Source: an uncultured Sphingomonadales bacterium (GTDB lineage Bacteria; Pseudomonadota; Alphaproteobacteria; Sphingomonadales; Sphingomonadaceae). From it: 49,881 bases of DNA. The notes beneath the pieces are model-generated. The model was not told where the DNA came from. It worked only from the letters and a program-made list of their open reading frames with translations, and did not search any database. This document shows positions 9,100-17,035 of the stretch, one piece after another (the stretch's first letter is position 1; every line of letters starts with the position of its first letter). Made by a program: the position numbers and the translations under genes. The stretch covers positions 1 to 49,881 of the forward strand of contig CALGEE010000409.1 of the NCBI GenBank assembly GCA_937881525.1, written 5' to 3'.

Positions 9100-9213
9100 A
9101 TGATCTTGGTAGATAAGGGCCTTCGGTGTTCCGCGGTCGGGTCACTGTTAAGGCTGGTTCTTGAACCACCGGGGCACTACCACCACATCAACCAGACGAA
9201 AGGCCCTGATTAA
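9100..9213 (+). CDS. possible 37-codon upstream ORF overlapping the msrB start (TAATG)
   Basis: An open frame from the ATG at 9100 runs through the whole holA-msrB gap and ends at TAA 9211-9213, sharing one base with the msrB ATG. That geometry permits termination-reinitiation coupling. The peptide ends [13 protein letters not shown] and has no recognised homologue. A second short frame from GTG 9126 ends TGA ([12 protein letters not shown]). There is no strong ribosome binding site before 9100, so translation is unproven and the frame could be chance. It is listed because it sits exactly on the structured leader described separately. Confidence 0.25.
   Translation: MILVDKGLRCSAVGSLLRLVLEPPGHYHHINQTKGPD
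9116..9207 (+). promoter_or_regulatory. structured leader of msrB, candidate cis-acting RNA
   Basis: AGGGCCTT at 9116-9123 is the exact reverse complement of AAGGCCCT at 9200-9207. The right arm contains the AAAGG ribosome binding site of msrB, so pairing would hide it. Inside, CGGTGTTC (9124-9131) can pair with GAACCACCG (9163-9171, one bulge), TGGTT-CTTG-AACCA (9155-9168) can form a local hairpin, and CTGGTT (9154-9159) can pair with AACCAG (9190-9195). Some of these are mutually exclusive, as expected for a switch or attenuator. It matches no riboswitch class that I can name. A mobile palindromic repeat is an alternative reading. Confidence 0.4.
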
Positions 9214-9605
9214 TGGAAAAAATTATCAAATCTGATGCCGAATGGCGCGCGGCGCTTGGTCCGGTGCAATATCACGTTCTGCGTGAGGCAGGCACCGAGC
9301 GCGCCTTTGCCGGAGAGCTAACCGACGAAAAGCGTGATGGCGAATTTCGCTGCGCCGGATGCGGCACAACCCTATTCGCGTCAGACACAAAATTTGATAG
9401 CGGATCGGGCTGGCCTAGTTTCACCGCGCCAGCCGATAGCACCGTGGTCGAGGAGCATACTGACGTCTCGCATGGAATGGTGCGCACAGAGGTGCGCTGC
9501 GGAGCCTGTGAGGGACATTTGGGGCATGTATTCCCCGATGGCCCAGGCCCAACTGGCTTGCGCTATTGCATCAATAGCGCGGCGCTCGCTTTCGATCCCG
9601 AATAA
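9213..9605 (+). CDS. msrB: peptide-methionine (R)-S-oxide reductase MsrB
   Basis: A 130-residue enzyme reducing methionine-R-sulfoxide in proteins, with thioredoxin as usual reductant. The zinc-binding CxxC pairs are in '[11 protein letters not shown]' and '[15 protein letters not shown]', the substrate motif is SGSGWPSF, and the catalytic Cys is in RYCINSAAL (families usually show RYCINSASL). There is no signal peptide, so it is cytoplasmic. The ATG at 9213 follows AAAGG at 9199-9203; this site lies in the structured leader. An msrA gene lies elsewhere in the window at 32.5-33.2 kb. The next gene, a class A PBP, begins 44 bases downstream. Confidence 0.96.
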   Translation: MEKIIKSDAEWRAALGPVQYHVLREAGTERAFAGELTDEKRDGEFRCAGCGTTLFASDTKFDSGSGWPSFTAPADSTVVEEHTDVSHGMVRTEVRCGACEGHLGHVFPDGPGPTGLRYCINSAALAFDPE

Positions 9606-9649
9606 GAAGCCGCTTGTTACCGAGTCCATGACCGATTAACACTCCGCGG

Positions 9650-11680
9650 ATGGCAAGCGCACGCAAGATTTCGAAACAACGAAGCCCAATGGGAACGTGG
9701 TTTTACCGTGTCGTCAAAGCGGGCGTTATCGCTACTTTTCTAAGTCTTCTGGTGCTTGGCATTTTCGTCGCCATCGCACGCAGCGAAATCGACAGCTTTG
9801 AAGATTTGAAGGCATCGCCGAATGGGCAGATGATCCGCATACGTGCAGCCGATGGCACGGTCATTCAATCGCTTGGCCCGAGCTTCGGCCGTTGGCTTAC
9901 GATTAATCAACTGCCGTCTGAAATGAGGGATGCAATGGTCGCGGTGGAGGATCGCCGTTACTATATGCATCCTGGCGTTGACCCAATCGGCATAACGCGG
10001 TCATTTTACGCGCGGGCAGTGCAAGGCCGCTGGACCCAAGGTGGCTCAACCATCACACAGCAGCTTGCGCGCAACATATATTTGAACAGCGACAAGGAGT
10101 TCGGGCGTAAGATCCGCGAAATCATTCTGGCGCTGGCGATGGAAACCAAATTTTCCAAAGACCAAATCCTCGAATTGTATCTGAACAAAGTCTATTTCGG
10201 CGGCGGCGCTTATGGCATTGATGCTGCGAGCCGGAAATTCTTCGACCATGGCGCTGAAGATATCAGCCTGGCCGAAGCCGCCATCATTGCTGGCCTCGTC
10301 AAGGCACCCTCGCGTTACGCTCCAACGGCCAATGCGCAAGCGGCGGTCGATCGTGCCGAAGTCGTTGTTGCCGTCATGCAAGATGCAGGCATGATTACCG
10401 CAACAGAAGCGGCAGGCGTTAAACCAGCCGATGTAAAGCTCGCCGCAGGATCGCCGCAGGATAGCGTACGCTACTTCACGGATTGGATTTTGCCGCAACT
10501 GAACGGCCTTATTGATGAAACCGAAGAGCCTATCGATGTCTGGACAACGCTTGACCTCAAAATGCAGCGCGCAGCGACCGCAGCAATAGCCGCAAATGTC
10601 ACGCGCGGCGCACAGGGCGCCTTGGTCTCGATCGATCGCGATGGCGCGGTTAAGGCTATGGTCGGTGGAACAGACTATGTCTCCAGCAACTATAACCGCG
10701 CGGTAACTGCAGTCCGGCAACCTGGCTCTGCGTGGAAGCTCTTCGTCTATTTGACCGCCTTAGAAGCCGGGTTTCGTCCCGAAGATATAGTCGAGGACAA
10801 GCCCGTCGAAATCGACGGCTGGCAACCCAAAAACAGCGGTGGTAAATATGCGGGTTCCATTTCGTTGCGGACGGCCTTTGCCTATTCGAAAAATACAGTG
10901 GCTGCGCAAATCGGGCAGGAAGTCGGTACCAGCAGCATCGCCAATATGGCGCGTAGATTCGGCATCACCACGCTCATCAATACACAGCCGTCCATGGTTC
11001 TCGGTACTTCAGAAGCGCGGGTAATCGATATGACCCAGGCGTTTGCCGCCGTCGCTGCCAAGGGACGTAAAGTTACCCCTTATGGCATATCCAAAGTCAC
11101 CACGATTGACGGCGAGACGCTGTACGCAGCCAAGCCTTCCGGTTCAGTGCAATTGGTGGATGATTGGGTTGCCGGCGCCATGACCGATTTGATGCAGAGC
11201 GCGGTCGCCACGGGCACGGGACGCGCAGCCAACATCGGGCGACCCGTTGCGGGCAAGACAGGCACAACGTCAAGCAACAAGGATGGTTGGTTTCTGGGCT
11301 TTTCCAGCGGACTTACCACTGGTGTATGGATGGGCCGCGATGATGCGCGGTCAATTGGCGGGCTTGAAGGCGGGCGTGCCCCAGCGCAAGCATGGGCGTC
11401 ATATATGCGCATTGCGGTAGCAAATCGCCCCGTTGAAAAATTCGCGACTGAAGTCACGTTCCCCGAAAGGCTTGAAGGCGAAGAGCCGTTGCTTGGCGAA
11501 GAAGAGCTGCTGCAGCTGGATGAAAACGGGATGCCGATTGAGGGTGATCCTACGATTGAGGACCCAGGCCTTGAGCCAACGGCTGAACCACAACCGCTTG
11601 ATGACGCATTTATTGAACGAGCCATCGGCGGACGGCGGGAACCTAGACCTGCGCCCGAAGGAGCGGAAAACGCCCGCTGA
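9650..11680 (+). CDS. class A penicillin-binding protein (PBP1A family, bifunctional glycosyltransferase/transpeptidase)
   Basis: A 676-residue membrane-anchored peptidoglycan synthase. A cytoplasmic basic tail and one transmembrane helix (about 22-46) precede the GT51 glycosyltransferase domain, with catalytic Glu in VAVEDRRYYMHPGVD and the block QGGSTITQQLARN. The transpeptidase domain has the serine motif PGSAWK (SxxK), SKN and KTGTT. In the serine motif, Trp follows Ala where Phe is usual. The C-terminus beyond about 600 is an acidic, low-complexity tail (EELLQLDENG...). It polymerises and crosslinks lipid II in the periplasm. It is the last plus-strand gene before a minus-strand cluster. 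Confidence 0.94.
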   Translation: MASARKISKQRSPMGTWFYRVVKAGVIATFLSLLVLGIFVAIARSEIDSFEDLKASPNGQMIRIRAADGTVIQSLGPSFGRWLTINQLPSEMRDAMVAVEDRRYYMHPGVDPIGITRSFYARAVQGRWTQGGSTITQQLARNIYLNSDKEFGRKIREIILALAMETKFSKDQILELYLNKVYFGGGAYGIDAASRKFFDHGAEDISLAEAAIIAGLVKAPSRYAPTANAQAAVDRAEVVVAVMQDAGMITATEAAGVKPADVKLAAGSPQDSVRYFTDWILPQLNGLIDETEEPIDVWTTLDLKMQRAATAAIAANVTRGAQGALVSIDRDGAVKAMVGGTDYVSSNYNRAVTAVRQPGSAWKLFVYLTALEAGFRPEDIVEDKPVEIDGWQPKNSGGKYAGSISLRTAFAYSKNTVAAQIGQEVGTSSIANMARRFGITTLINTQPSMVLGTSEARVIDMTQAFAAVAAKGRKVTPYGISKVTTIDGETLYAAKPSGSVQLVDDWVAGAMTDLMQSAVATGTGRAANIGRPVAGKTGTTSSNKDGWFLGFSSGLTTGVWMGRDDARSIGGLEGGRAPAQAWASYMRIAVANRPVEKFATEVTFPERLEGEEPLLGEEELLQLDENGMPIEGDPTIEDPGLEPTAEPQPLDDAFIERAIGGRREPRPAPEGAENAR

Positions 11681-11704
11681 CTGCCGGGTCCCTTTTAACA
11701 AAAT

Positions 11705-12769
11705 CTAAAGCGCGTGCCCTGTTCGGCTTTTCTTGGTTTCAAGATAATGTGCATTATGTGGATTGGCGACGATCTTCAGGGGTAAGCGTTCCTCAACCGT
11801 GATGCCAGCGTCTTGCAAGCCGTCAACTTTTTCAGGATTGTTGGTGAGCAAGCGCACCCGTTCGACGCCAAGTAACTGAAGCATTCGCGCAGCGACGGAA
11901 AAGTCGCGGGCGTCTATGGCAAAGCCAAGCCGGGTATTGGCGTCAACGGTGTCAAAACCCTGATCCTGAAGCGCATATGCCCGCAATTTATTTATCAGGC
12001 CAATGCCGCGTCCCTCTTGCCGCAGATACAATAATATTCCCCACCGCGCGTCCGAAATTTGCTGCAGCGCTTCATGCAATTGCGGACCACAATCGCATTT
12101 GAGACTGCCGAGAACATCACCTGTTAGACATTCGCTATGCAGCCTGACAACGGGCGGCGAAGAGTCGCGCGTGCCCATCAACAACGCCACATGGTCGGAC
12201 GCATCGACGGCTGTCCGAAACGCTACAATCTCCGCATCGGCATTTGCAGCAACGGGCAGCTTGGCGCGCGCCGCAATGCGCAGGGCCCCGCTGTCGTCGA
12301 ACGCTGAGACATCTAGCGGGCTAACATAAACCGGATGCCCATGAGCGCCGTCCAAAACGAGGAACGCAGGGAGCAGACCGGCCAACCGCGCAAGCTCAAT
12401 GGCCACAGCCGCAGATTGGCCGTCGTCCAAGGCCAGCGCTGCAAAGGGGCCTTTCATCGGGTATGCGAGGTCAAGGCTTGGGTCGGCAATCGCCAATGCG
12501 AGGTTCAGGTTGAGGTCAGCCGGCGCCTTGATCAGCACCGGATGGTCGCCATCCGCCGCAGCGCGCTGATTTGTTAATTTCAGTGTCGCGGCGCGGCTTG
12601 CCGAAAGCAACATCGCGTGGACGCCAGAAATATCCTGCGCCGTTTCGACCGCCATTACGGTCAGCAGCTTATCCAAATGCTGAACGGTAACTGGCCAGCC
12701 ACGGCGCAGCGCGTCAATCGCGACCGCTGCGCGGCGCGGGTCTCCCAACGCTGCGCTGGGGCCGCTCAA
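11705..12769 (-). CDS. ribA: GTP cyclohydrolase II with degenerate RibB-like N-terminal domain
   Basis: The C-terminal half (about 165-354) carries GTP cyclohydrolase II signatures: zinc site HSECLTGDVLGSLKCDCGPQL, catalytic region LRQEGRGIGLINKLRAYALQD, then DTVDANTRLGF and LLTNNPEKV. It opens the first step of riboflavin synthesis from GTP. The N-terminal half aligns loosely with DHBP synthase (AAVAIELARLAGLLPA) but lacks the acidic catalytic blocks, so RibB activity is unlikely and must come from elsewhere. The start is a TTG whose TTGA overlaps the xth stop, indicating coupling to xth. An internal start is possible but would remove part of the N-terminal domain. Confidence 0.93.
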   Translation of the reverse strand: MSGPSAALGDPRRAAVAIDALRRGWPVTVQHLDKLLTVMAVETAQDISGVHAMLLSASRAATLKLTNQRAAADGDHPVLIKAPADLNLNLALAIADPSLDLAYPMKGPFAALALDDGQSAAVAIELARLAGLLPAFLVLDGAHGHPVYVSPLDVSAFDDSGALRIAARAKLPVAANADAEIVAFRTAVDASDHVALLMGTRDSSPPVVRLHSECLTGDVLGSLKCDCGPQLHEALQQISDARWGILLYLRQEGRGIGLINKLRAYALQDQGFDTVDANTRLGFAIDARDFSVAARMLQLLGVERVRLLTNNPEKVDGLQDAGITVEERLPLKIVANPHNAHYLETKKSRTGHAL

Positions 12770-13572
12770 AAGGCGAATTCCGTCACTATAGGTGCATGGT
12801 CGGACGGCTTACCCCAGCCACGCACATGTTTGTGCACGATATGCGCCTTTGCTTTTTCCTTGAGGTCAGGCGTCACCCACATGTGGTCGAGCCTACGCCC
12901 ACGGTCGGATGTTTCCCAATCCTGAGCGCGGTAGCTCCACCACGTATATAGGTTTTTCGATGGGTCTACAAAATGCCGTGCAATATCCACCCAGTCGGCT
13001 GCTGCCTGAATTTCAGCCAAATGCTCAAGCTCAACCCGCGTGTGGCTAACGACATTCACCAATTGCTTGTGGCTCCAAACATCCTGTTCGAGCGGAGCGA
13101 CGTTGAAATCACCGGTCAGGATAGTCGGCTGGGTAACATTACGCGACCATTCGGCCATTCGCTTGAGGAAGCTTAATTTCTGGCCAAATTTCGAATTGAC
13201 CTCACTGTCTGGTACTTCGCCGCCAGCAGGAATGTAGACATTGTCGATCCGAACACCTTTGGCGGCGTCAATGTTGAGCTCTGCGCCAACATGGCGGGCT
13301 TCGCCATTGGCTTGCCAATCTTCGACACGGCGGTTGATCAGCGGCAATTTGCTAACGATGGCGACACCATGATGCATGGGCATGCCGTTCACAACAAAAT
13401 GACGATAGCCCAGTTGCCGGAACAATCCTTCGGGAAAAAGGCTGTCGATGACCTTCGTTTCTTGAAGACACAAAACGTCCGGCGCTTCTTCCTTCAAGAA
13501 CCGCTCAACAATGTCGATACGGGCGCGAATCGAGTTTATATTCCACGAGGCGATGCGAATGGTCTGGGACAT
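12766..13572 (-). CDS. xth: exodeoxyribonuclease III (AP endonuclease family)
   Basis: A 268-residue member of the exonuclease III/EndA-type phosphodiesterase family that cuts abasic DNA and trims 3' ends. Characteristic blocks run in order: ASWNINSIRAR near the start (metal Asn), CLQETKV (Glu), GVAIVSK, TGDFNVAP (Asp/Asn) and SDHAPIV at the end (Asp-His pair). It lacks an Arg-rich extension and is a normal short bacterial form. Its stop overlaps the ribA start, so the two are one transcript. A terminator-like hairpin at 13632-13674 lies just upstream and should insulate it from lolA. Confidence 0.96.
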   Translation of the reverse strand: MSQTIRIASWNINSIRARIDIVERFLKEEAPDVLCLQETKVIDSLFPEGLFRQLGYRHFVVNGMPMHHGVAIVSKLPLINRRVEDWQANGEARHVGAELNIDAAKGVRIDNVYIPAGGEVPDSEVNSKFGQKLSFLKRMAEWSRNVTQPTILTGDFNVAPLEQDVWSHKQLVNVVSHTRVELEHLAEIQAAADWVDIARHFVDPSKNLYTWWSYRAQDWETSDRGRRLDHMWVTPDLKEKAKAHIVHKHVRGWGKPSDHAPIVTEFAF

Positions 13573-13631
13573 AGGAATACGGCCCTAGATGGCGGAAGCC
13601 GTTGGAGCAAGCCAGTGAAGGCACATCAGCT

Positions 13632-13674
13632 CAAAAAAGCAAAACCCTCATCCCGGGGGCATATGAGATGAGGG
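13632..13674 (-). terminator. rho-independent terminator downstream of lolA
   Basis: Read on the minus strand, the arms CCCTCATC and GATGAGGG (13667-13674 and 13645-13652) form an 8-bp stem around a 14-base loop. The stem is followed by TTTTGCTTTTTT, a good U-tract. It lies between lolA (upstream) and xth (downstream) and should end lolA transcripts. An inferred xth promoter would have to sit between 13573 and about 13631. Confidence 0.8.
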
Positions 13675-13856
13675 CTAAGCTTGCGTTCGTCACGCGGATA
13701 TCAACGATGATATTATTCCGTGGGCAACAGGGGGAAAACCGCACGAACTCTCAAACGCTCACCATCTCTTTATAGGACTGCTTTCCTGTCGTTGAGATGA
13801 ACAAATAGCTATCCCACTGCAGTTTGTCAGCGATCAGCATCGGTTCGTCGCCAGGC

Positions 13857-14480
13857 CTAAGATTTTCTGCGAACAGGGCGCGGGTCTCTCCATGTAAACG
13901 CGTTTTGACCGATCGGACCATTATAGTTGATGTCGCTTAGCCGAAGACTGGTTCGGTTGTTTTTTGAATCCAGCGCGACCCATCCGTTTAACGTTAGACC
14001 GCCCGGAGCTCCGGGTTTGGTTACGAAGATCATAGTGATTGTGCCGAATTCAGGCCGTTTGGCATCGCGGACTTCAACGCTGATGATGTCATCAGTAGAC
14101 GAAGGAATAACCTTGCCATAGCGAGCGAGATCCTGACCTGGGTCAAGCAACGCGGCAAGCGGACTGTTGCGGATTGGCCAACGCTGCACTTGTTTTACCT
14201 CGTAATCCACCATGGTTAGCGCGCGGCCATCGGCCACGATTAGCAACGGTACATCCTTTTGATATTCAAAACGCACTTGGCCCGGGCGTTTTAGTAGCAG
14301 CTTACCCGTTAATACCCTTCCATTTCGATCCGTCTGGGTGAAAGCAGCCGACATCGTGCCAACCGCTTTCATGTGCGCCACGACGCGTGCCAAACGCGCA
14401 GACGAGGATTGTGCAGTTGTTGGCGCGGTCGCAACCAGTGCCATCGGCGCGAAAAACAGGGCATATTTCAGATATGTCAT
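13857..14480 (-). CDS. lolA: outer membrane lipoprotein carrier protein LolA
   Basis: A 207-residue periplasmic chaperone that takes lipoproteins from the LolCDE complex to the outer membrane. It has a signal peptide (FAPMALVATAPTTAQ) and LolA blocks: 'MSAAFTQTDRNGRVLTGKLLLKRPGQVRFEYQ' region (quoted in part: GKLLLKRPGQVRFEY), 'VADGRALTMVDYEVKQVQRWP' region and the beta-strand 'LTLNGWVALDSKNN'. The ATG at 14480 follows AAGGAA with good spacing. It lies downstream of ftsK on the same strand with a 64-base gap, an order seen in many alphaproteobacteria. After the stop comes a gap of about 280 bases with a terminator and a 29-codon ORF of doubtful reality (13751-13840). Confidence 0.93.
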   Translation of the reverse strand: MTYLKYALFFAPMALVATAPTTAQSSSARLARVVAHMKAVGTMSAAFTQTDRNGRVLTGKLLLKRPGQVRFEYQKDVPLLIVADGRALTMVDYEVKQVQRWPIRNSPLAALLDPGQDLARYGKVIPSSTDDIISVEVRDAKRPEFGTITMIFVTKPGAPGGLTLNGWVALDSKNNRTSLRLSDINYNGPIGQNAFTWRDPRPVRRKS

Positions 14481-14544
14481 CTTTATTTCCTTGGACAGAG
14501 TGCGGCGGCCGTTATCGCGCTTGCCTTGAACCCCGTCTTAACGC

Positions 14545-16869
14545 CTAAATTGGGTCGCCGCTCCGGTCACGCAGCACTTCACGGCGGCCGATATGGTTCG
14601 GAGCGCTGATGAAACCATCCTCCTCCATCCGGTCAATCAGCCGCGCTGCGCTGTTATAGCCAATGCGCAATTGGCGCTGTATCCAGCTTGTGGATGCCTT
14701 CTGGCTTTCGAACACAATTTGGCACGCCTTGCGATATTGTGAGTCTTCTTCGCTATCGTCACCGCCCATGCCGCCAAAATCAAAGCCGCCCTCTTCAGGC
14801 TCCTCCGTCACGGCCTGGATATAATCCGGCTGACCTTGGCCACGCCAATGGTCCGCCACGCGCCGCACTTCATCATCGGACACAAAGGGGCCGTGAATGC
14901 GCGTCAGCCCCCGGCCACTCGCCATATATAGCATGTCGCCCTTACCCAGCAGTTGCTCTGCCCCTTGCTCCCCTAGAATCGTCCGGCTGTCGATTTTCGA
15001 TGTGACATGGAACGAGATACGCGTAGGCAAGTTTGCCTTAATGACGCCCGTGATGACATCTACCGAGGGTCGCTGCGTTGCCATAATCAAGTGGATACCC
15101 GCCGCGCGCGCCTTTTGTGCTAGGCGTTGAATGAGGAATTCAACCTCCTTGCCTGCAGTCATCATGAGGTCCGCAAGCTCATCGACTATAACCACAATCT
15201 GCGGCATCGGCTCGTAAGCGAGGCTCTCTTCCTCATATTGTGGCTGGCCAGTCATCGGGTCGTAACCGATCTGCACCTTGCGTCCCAATGGCGCACCTTT
15301 TGCCCCTGCGTTGCGAACCTTTTCATTAAAGTTCGCAAGGTTGCGTACGCCAAGCGAGGACATCATCCGGTAACGCTCTTCCATCTGCTCCACCGCCCAT
15401 TTCAGTGCGCGAATGGCTTTTGCAGGCTCCGTTACAACGGGCGACAGCAGATGTGGAATATCGTCATAGCTGCTCAATTCAAGCATCTTGGGATCGATCA
15501 TGATCATCCGGCATTGGTCAGGCGTAAGACGGTATAGCAACGACAATATCATGCAATTGAGGCCGACCGATTTACCTGAACCGGTGGTCCCTGCGACCAA
15601 AAGATGGGGCATTGGGGCAAGATCGGCAATGACAGGGTCACCCGAAATGTTCTTGCCCAAGATTATTGGTAATGCGCCCTTCTGCTCGGCAAAAGCATCA
15701 GACCCCACCATTTCCTGAAAAACCACAGCCTCGCGGTGCGCATTGGGTAATTCAATGCCCATAACCGTCCGTCCCGGAATTGTTGAAACACGCGCCGATA
15801 AGGCTGACATGTTGCGCGCAATATCTTCGGCCAATTGAATGACCCGACTCGACTTAATACCAGCCGCGGGTTCAAGTTCGTACATTGTAACCACTGGTCC
15901 TGGCCGCACCGCCACAATCTGCCCTTTGACGTGGAAATCATCGAGAACCGATTCAAGCAGCCGCGCATTTGCTTCAAGCGCAGCTTTATCAAGTTTAGGC
16001 GCGGAGATGGCCGGTGGCGGATCGAGCAACTCAAGCGATGGTAAAACAAAGCTGCCGAAAAAGTCGCCTTGTCGTGCGCCCGTCGCAAATGCCGCTTTTT
16101 TTGGTACCAGCGTGCGATCTTCGATAACGGGGGGCTTGCGTTGATCGGGCTCCACCGACTTGCGCGGTGGTTTAGGCTCGACAATCTGTGGCGGGGCCAA
16201 ATCATCGCCCATCAAGGCGTGGGCGTCCCCCATAACGCTCCCGAATTTCGGCATGGCGAGCGTTGGAATGCGCAACAGCGGCCGTTCAAGCTGAAGCGAG
16301 CGAATAACGAGCAAAGCACCGCCGGCCAACGTGCCGAGAATGATGAAAATGCGCAATAAGGTCCCGAATACGCCCTTGATTTGGCCAACAAGCGCACTGG
16401 TTCCATTGTCTAACAACAGCGCAATTGTTCCACCCCATCCGGCGGGCAGTCCGATGTCGCTGTTATGTTGCCAATAGGCCATGCCAAACCCGATCAGCAG
16501 CATTCCGATAAGGCATAAGACCAATTGCCGCCTCCACTGAGGCTGCGGCACATCCCGCCACAGACGTCGGGCAAAAACCAACAGCAGCGGAAAAAGAAAA
16601 ATCGCTGGCACACCAAAGACAAACAACATTGCATCGGACACATACGCGCCGCTCTGACCCATCCAGTTATGCTGCACGTCCGCTGCTGCGCTGTTAAACG
16701 CGGCGTCTGCAGCCGAATAACTGAGTACCGCCAAACCATAAAACAGCGCAAACAGCCCTAAAGCAGCGGCGCCGAGCAACGCGCCGCTGCGTATCAGTGA
16801 CGCGCGCATCATTTGACGCCAATTGGCCATGTTCGATTTCGAGGTAAATTTAGAAACGCGCGAGGCCAT
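14545..16869 (-). CDS. ftsK: DNA translocase FtsK
   Basis: A 774-residue FtsK/SpoIIIE ATPase that pumps chromosomal DNA through the closing septum. Several transmembrane helices occupy about residues 25-190. A short Pro-rich linker leads into the motor: Walker A GTTGSGKS and Walker B VVIVDELADLMM, then ATQRPSVDVITG. The C-terminal winged-helix gamma domain (SWIQRQLRIGYNSAARLIDRMEEDG) reads KOPS-type polar sequences. The linker is much shorter than in E. coli. The start could also be the internal Met (MANWRQMMRASLIR) at 16830; neither has a strong ribosome binding site. It is divergent from the UbiH-type gene. Confidence 0.97.
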   Translation of the reverse strand: MASRVSKFTSKSNMANWRQMMRASLIRSGALLGAAALGLFALFYGLAVLSYSAADAAFNSAAADVQHNWMGQSGAYVSDAMLFVFGVPAIFLFPLLLVFARRLWRDVPQPQWRRQLVLCLIGMLLIGFGMAYWQHNSDIGLPAGWGGTIALLLDNGTSALVGQIKGVFGTLLRIFIILGTLAGGALLVIRSLQLERPLLRIPTLAMPKFGSVMGDAHALMGDDLAPPQIVEPKPPRKSVEPDQRKPPVIEDRTLVPKKAAFATGARQGDFFGSFVLPSLELLDPPPAISAPKLDKAALEANARLLESVLDDFHVKGQIVAVRPGPVVTMYELEPAAGIKSSRVIQLAEDIARNMSALSARVSTIPGRTVMGIELPNAHREAVVFQEMVGSDAFAEQKGALPIILGKNISGDPVIADLAPMPHLLVAGTTGSGKSVGLNCMILSLLYRLTPDQCRMIMIDPKMLELSSYDDIPHLLSPVVTEPAKAIRALKWAVEQMEERYRMMSSLGVRNLANFNEKVRNAGAKGAPLGRKVQIGYDPMTGQPQYEEESLAYEPMPQIVVIVDELADLMMTAGKEVEFLIQRLAQKARAAGIHLIMATQRPSVDVITGVIKANLPTRISFHVTSKIDSRTILGEQGAEQLLGKGDMLYMASGRGLTRIHGPFVSDDEVRRVADHWRGQGQPDYIQAVTEEPEEGGFDFGGMGGDDSEEDSQYRKACQIVFESQKASTSWIQRQLRIGYNSAARLIDRMEEDGFISAPNHIGRREVLRDRSGDPI

Positions 16870-17035
16870 GTTGGTATTGCCAGTATGTAGGAGGTCGCAA
16901 AGGACCGAATACCACCCTTTTCGCCTTCGTCGGACTTCCCGTCAAGTATTACAGGGCAAAAGGGGCACGCATGCACGAAAGCTACAGTCAAAATCCCCCT
17001 TTGAATCCGGCGCTTCCTTGCGGCATAGGTAGGAC

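Noticed and set aside
9116-9207. tRNA or tmRNA-like gene in the msrB leader
   Set aside because: The GGTTC-like stretch is suggestive, but no acceptor/anticodon arms can be drawn.
10046-10720. 224-residue ORF antisense to the class A PBP gene
   Set aside because: It is a complement shadow of the GT51/transpeptidase coding region, with no motif or start signal.
13751-13840. 29-codon minus-strand ORF just after lolA (MLIADKLQWDSYLF...)
   Set aside because: It has no clear ribosome binding site of its own and no recognised family; it may be chance. The gap is otherwise explained by a terminator.
15663-16205. 180-residue minus-strand ORF inside ftsK
   Set aside because: Same strand as ftsK in another frame, no start signal and no protein-like motifs; a frame shadow.
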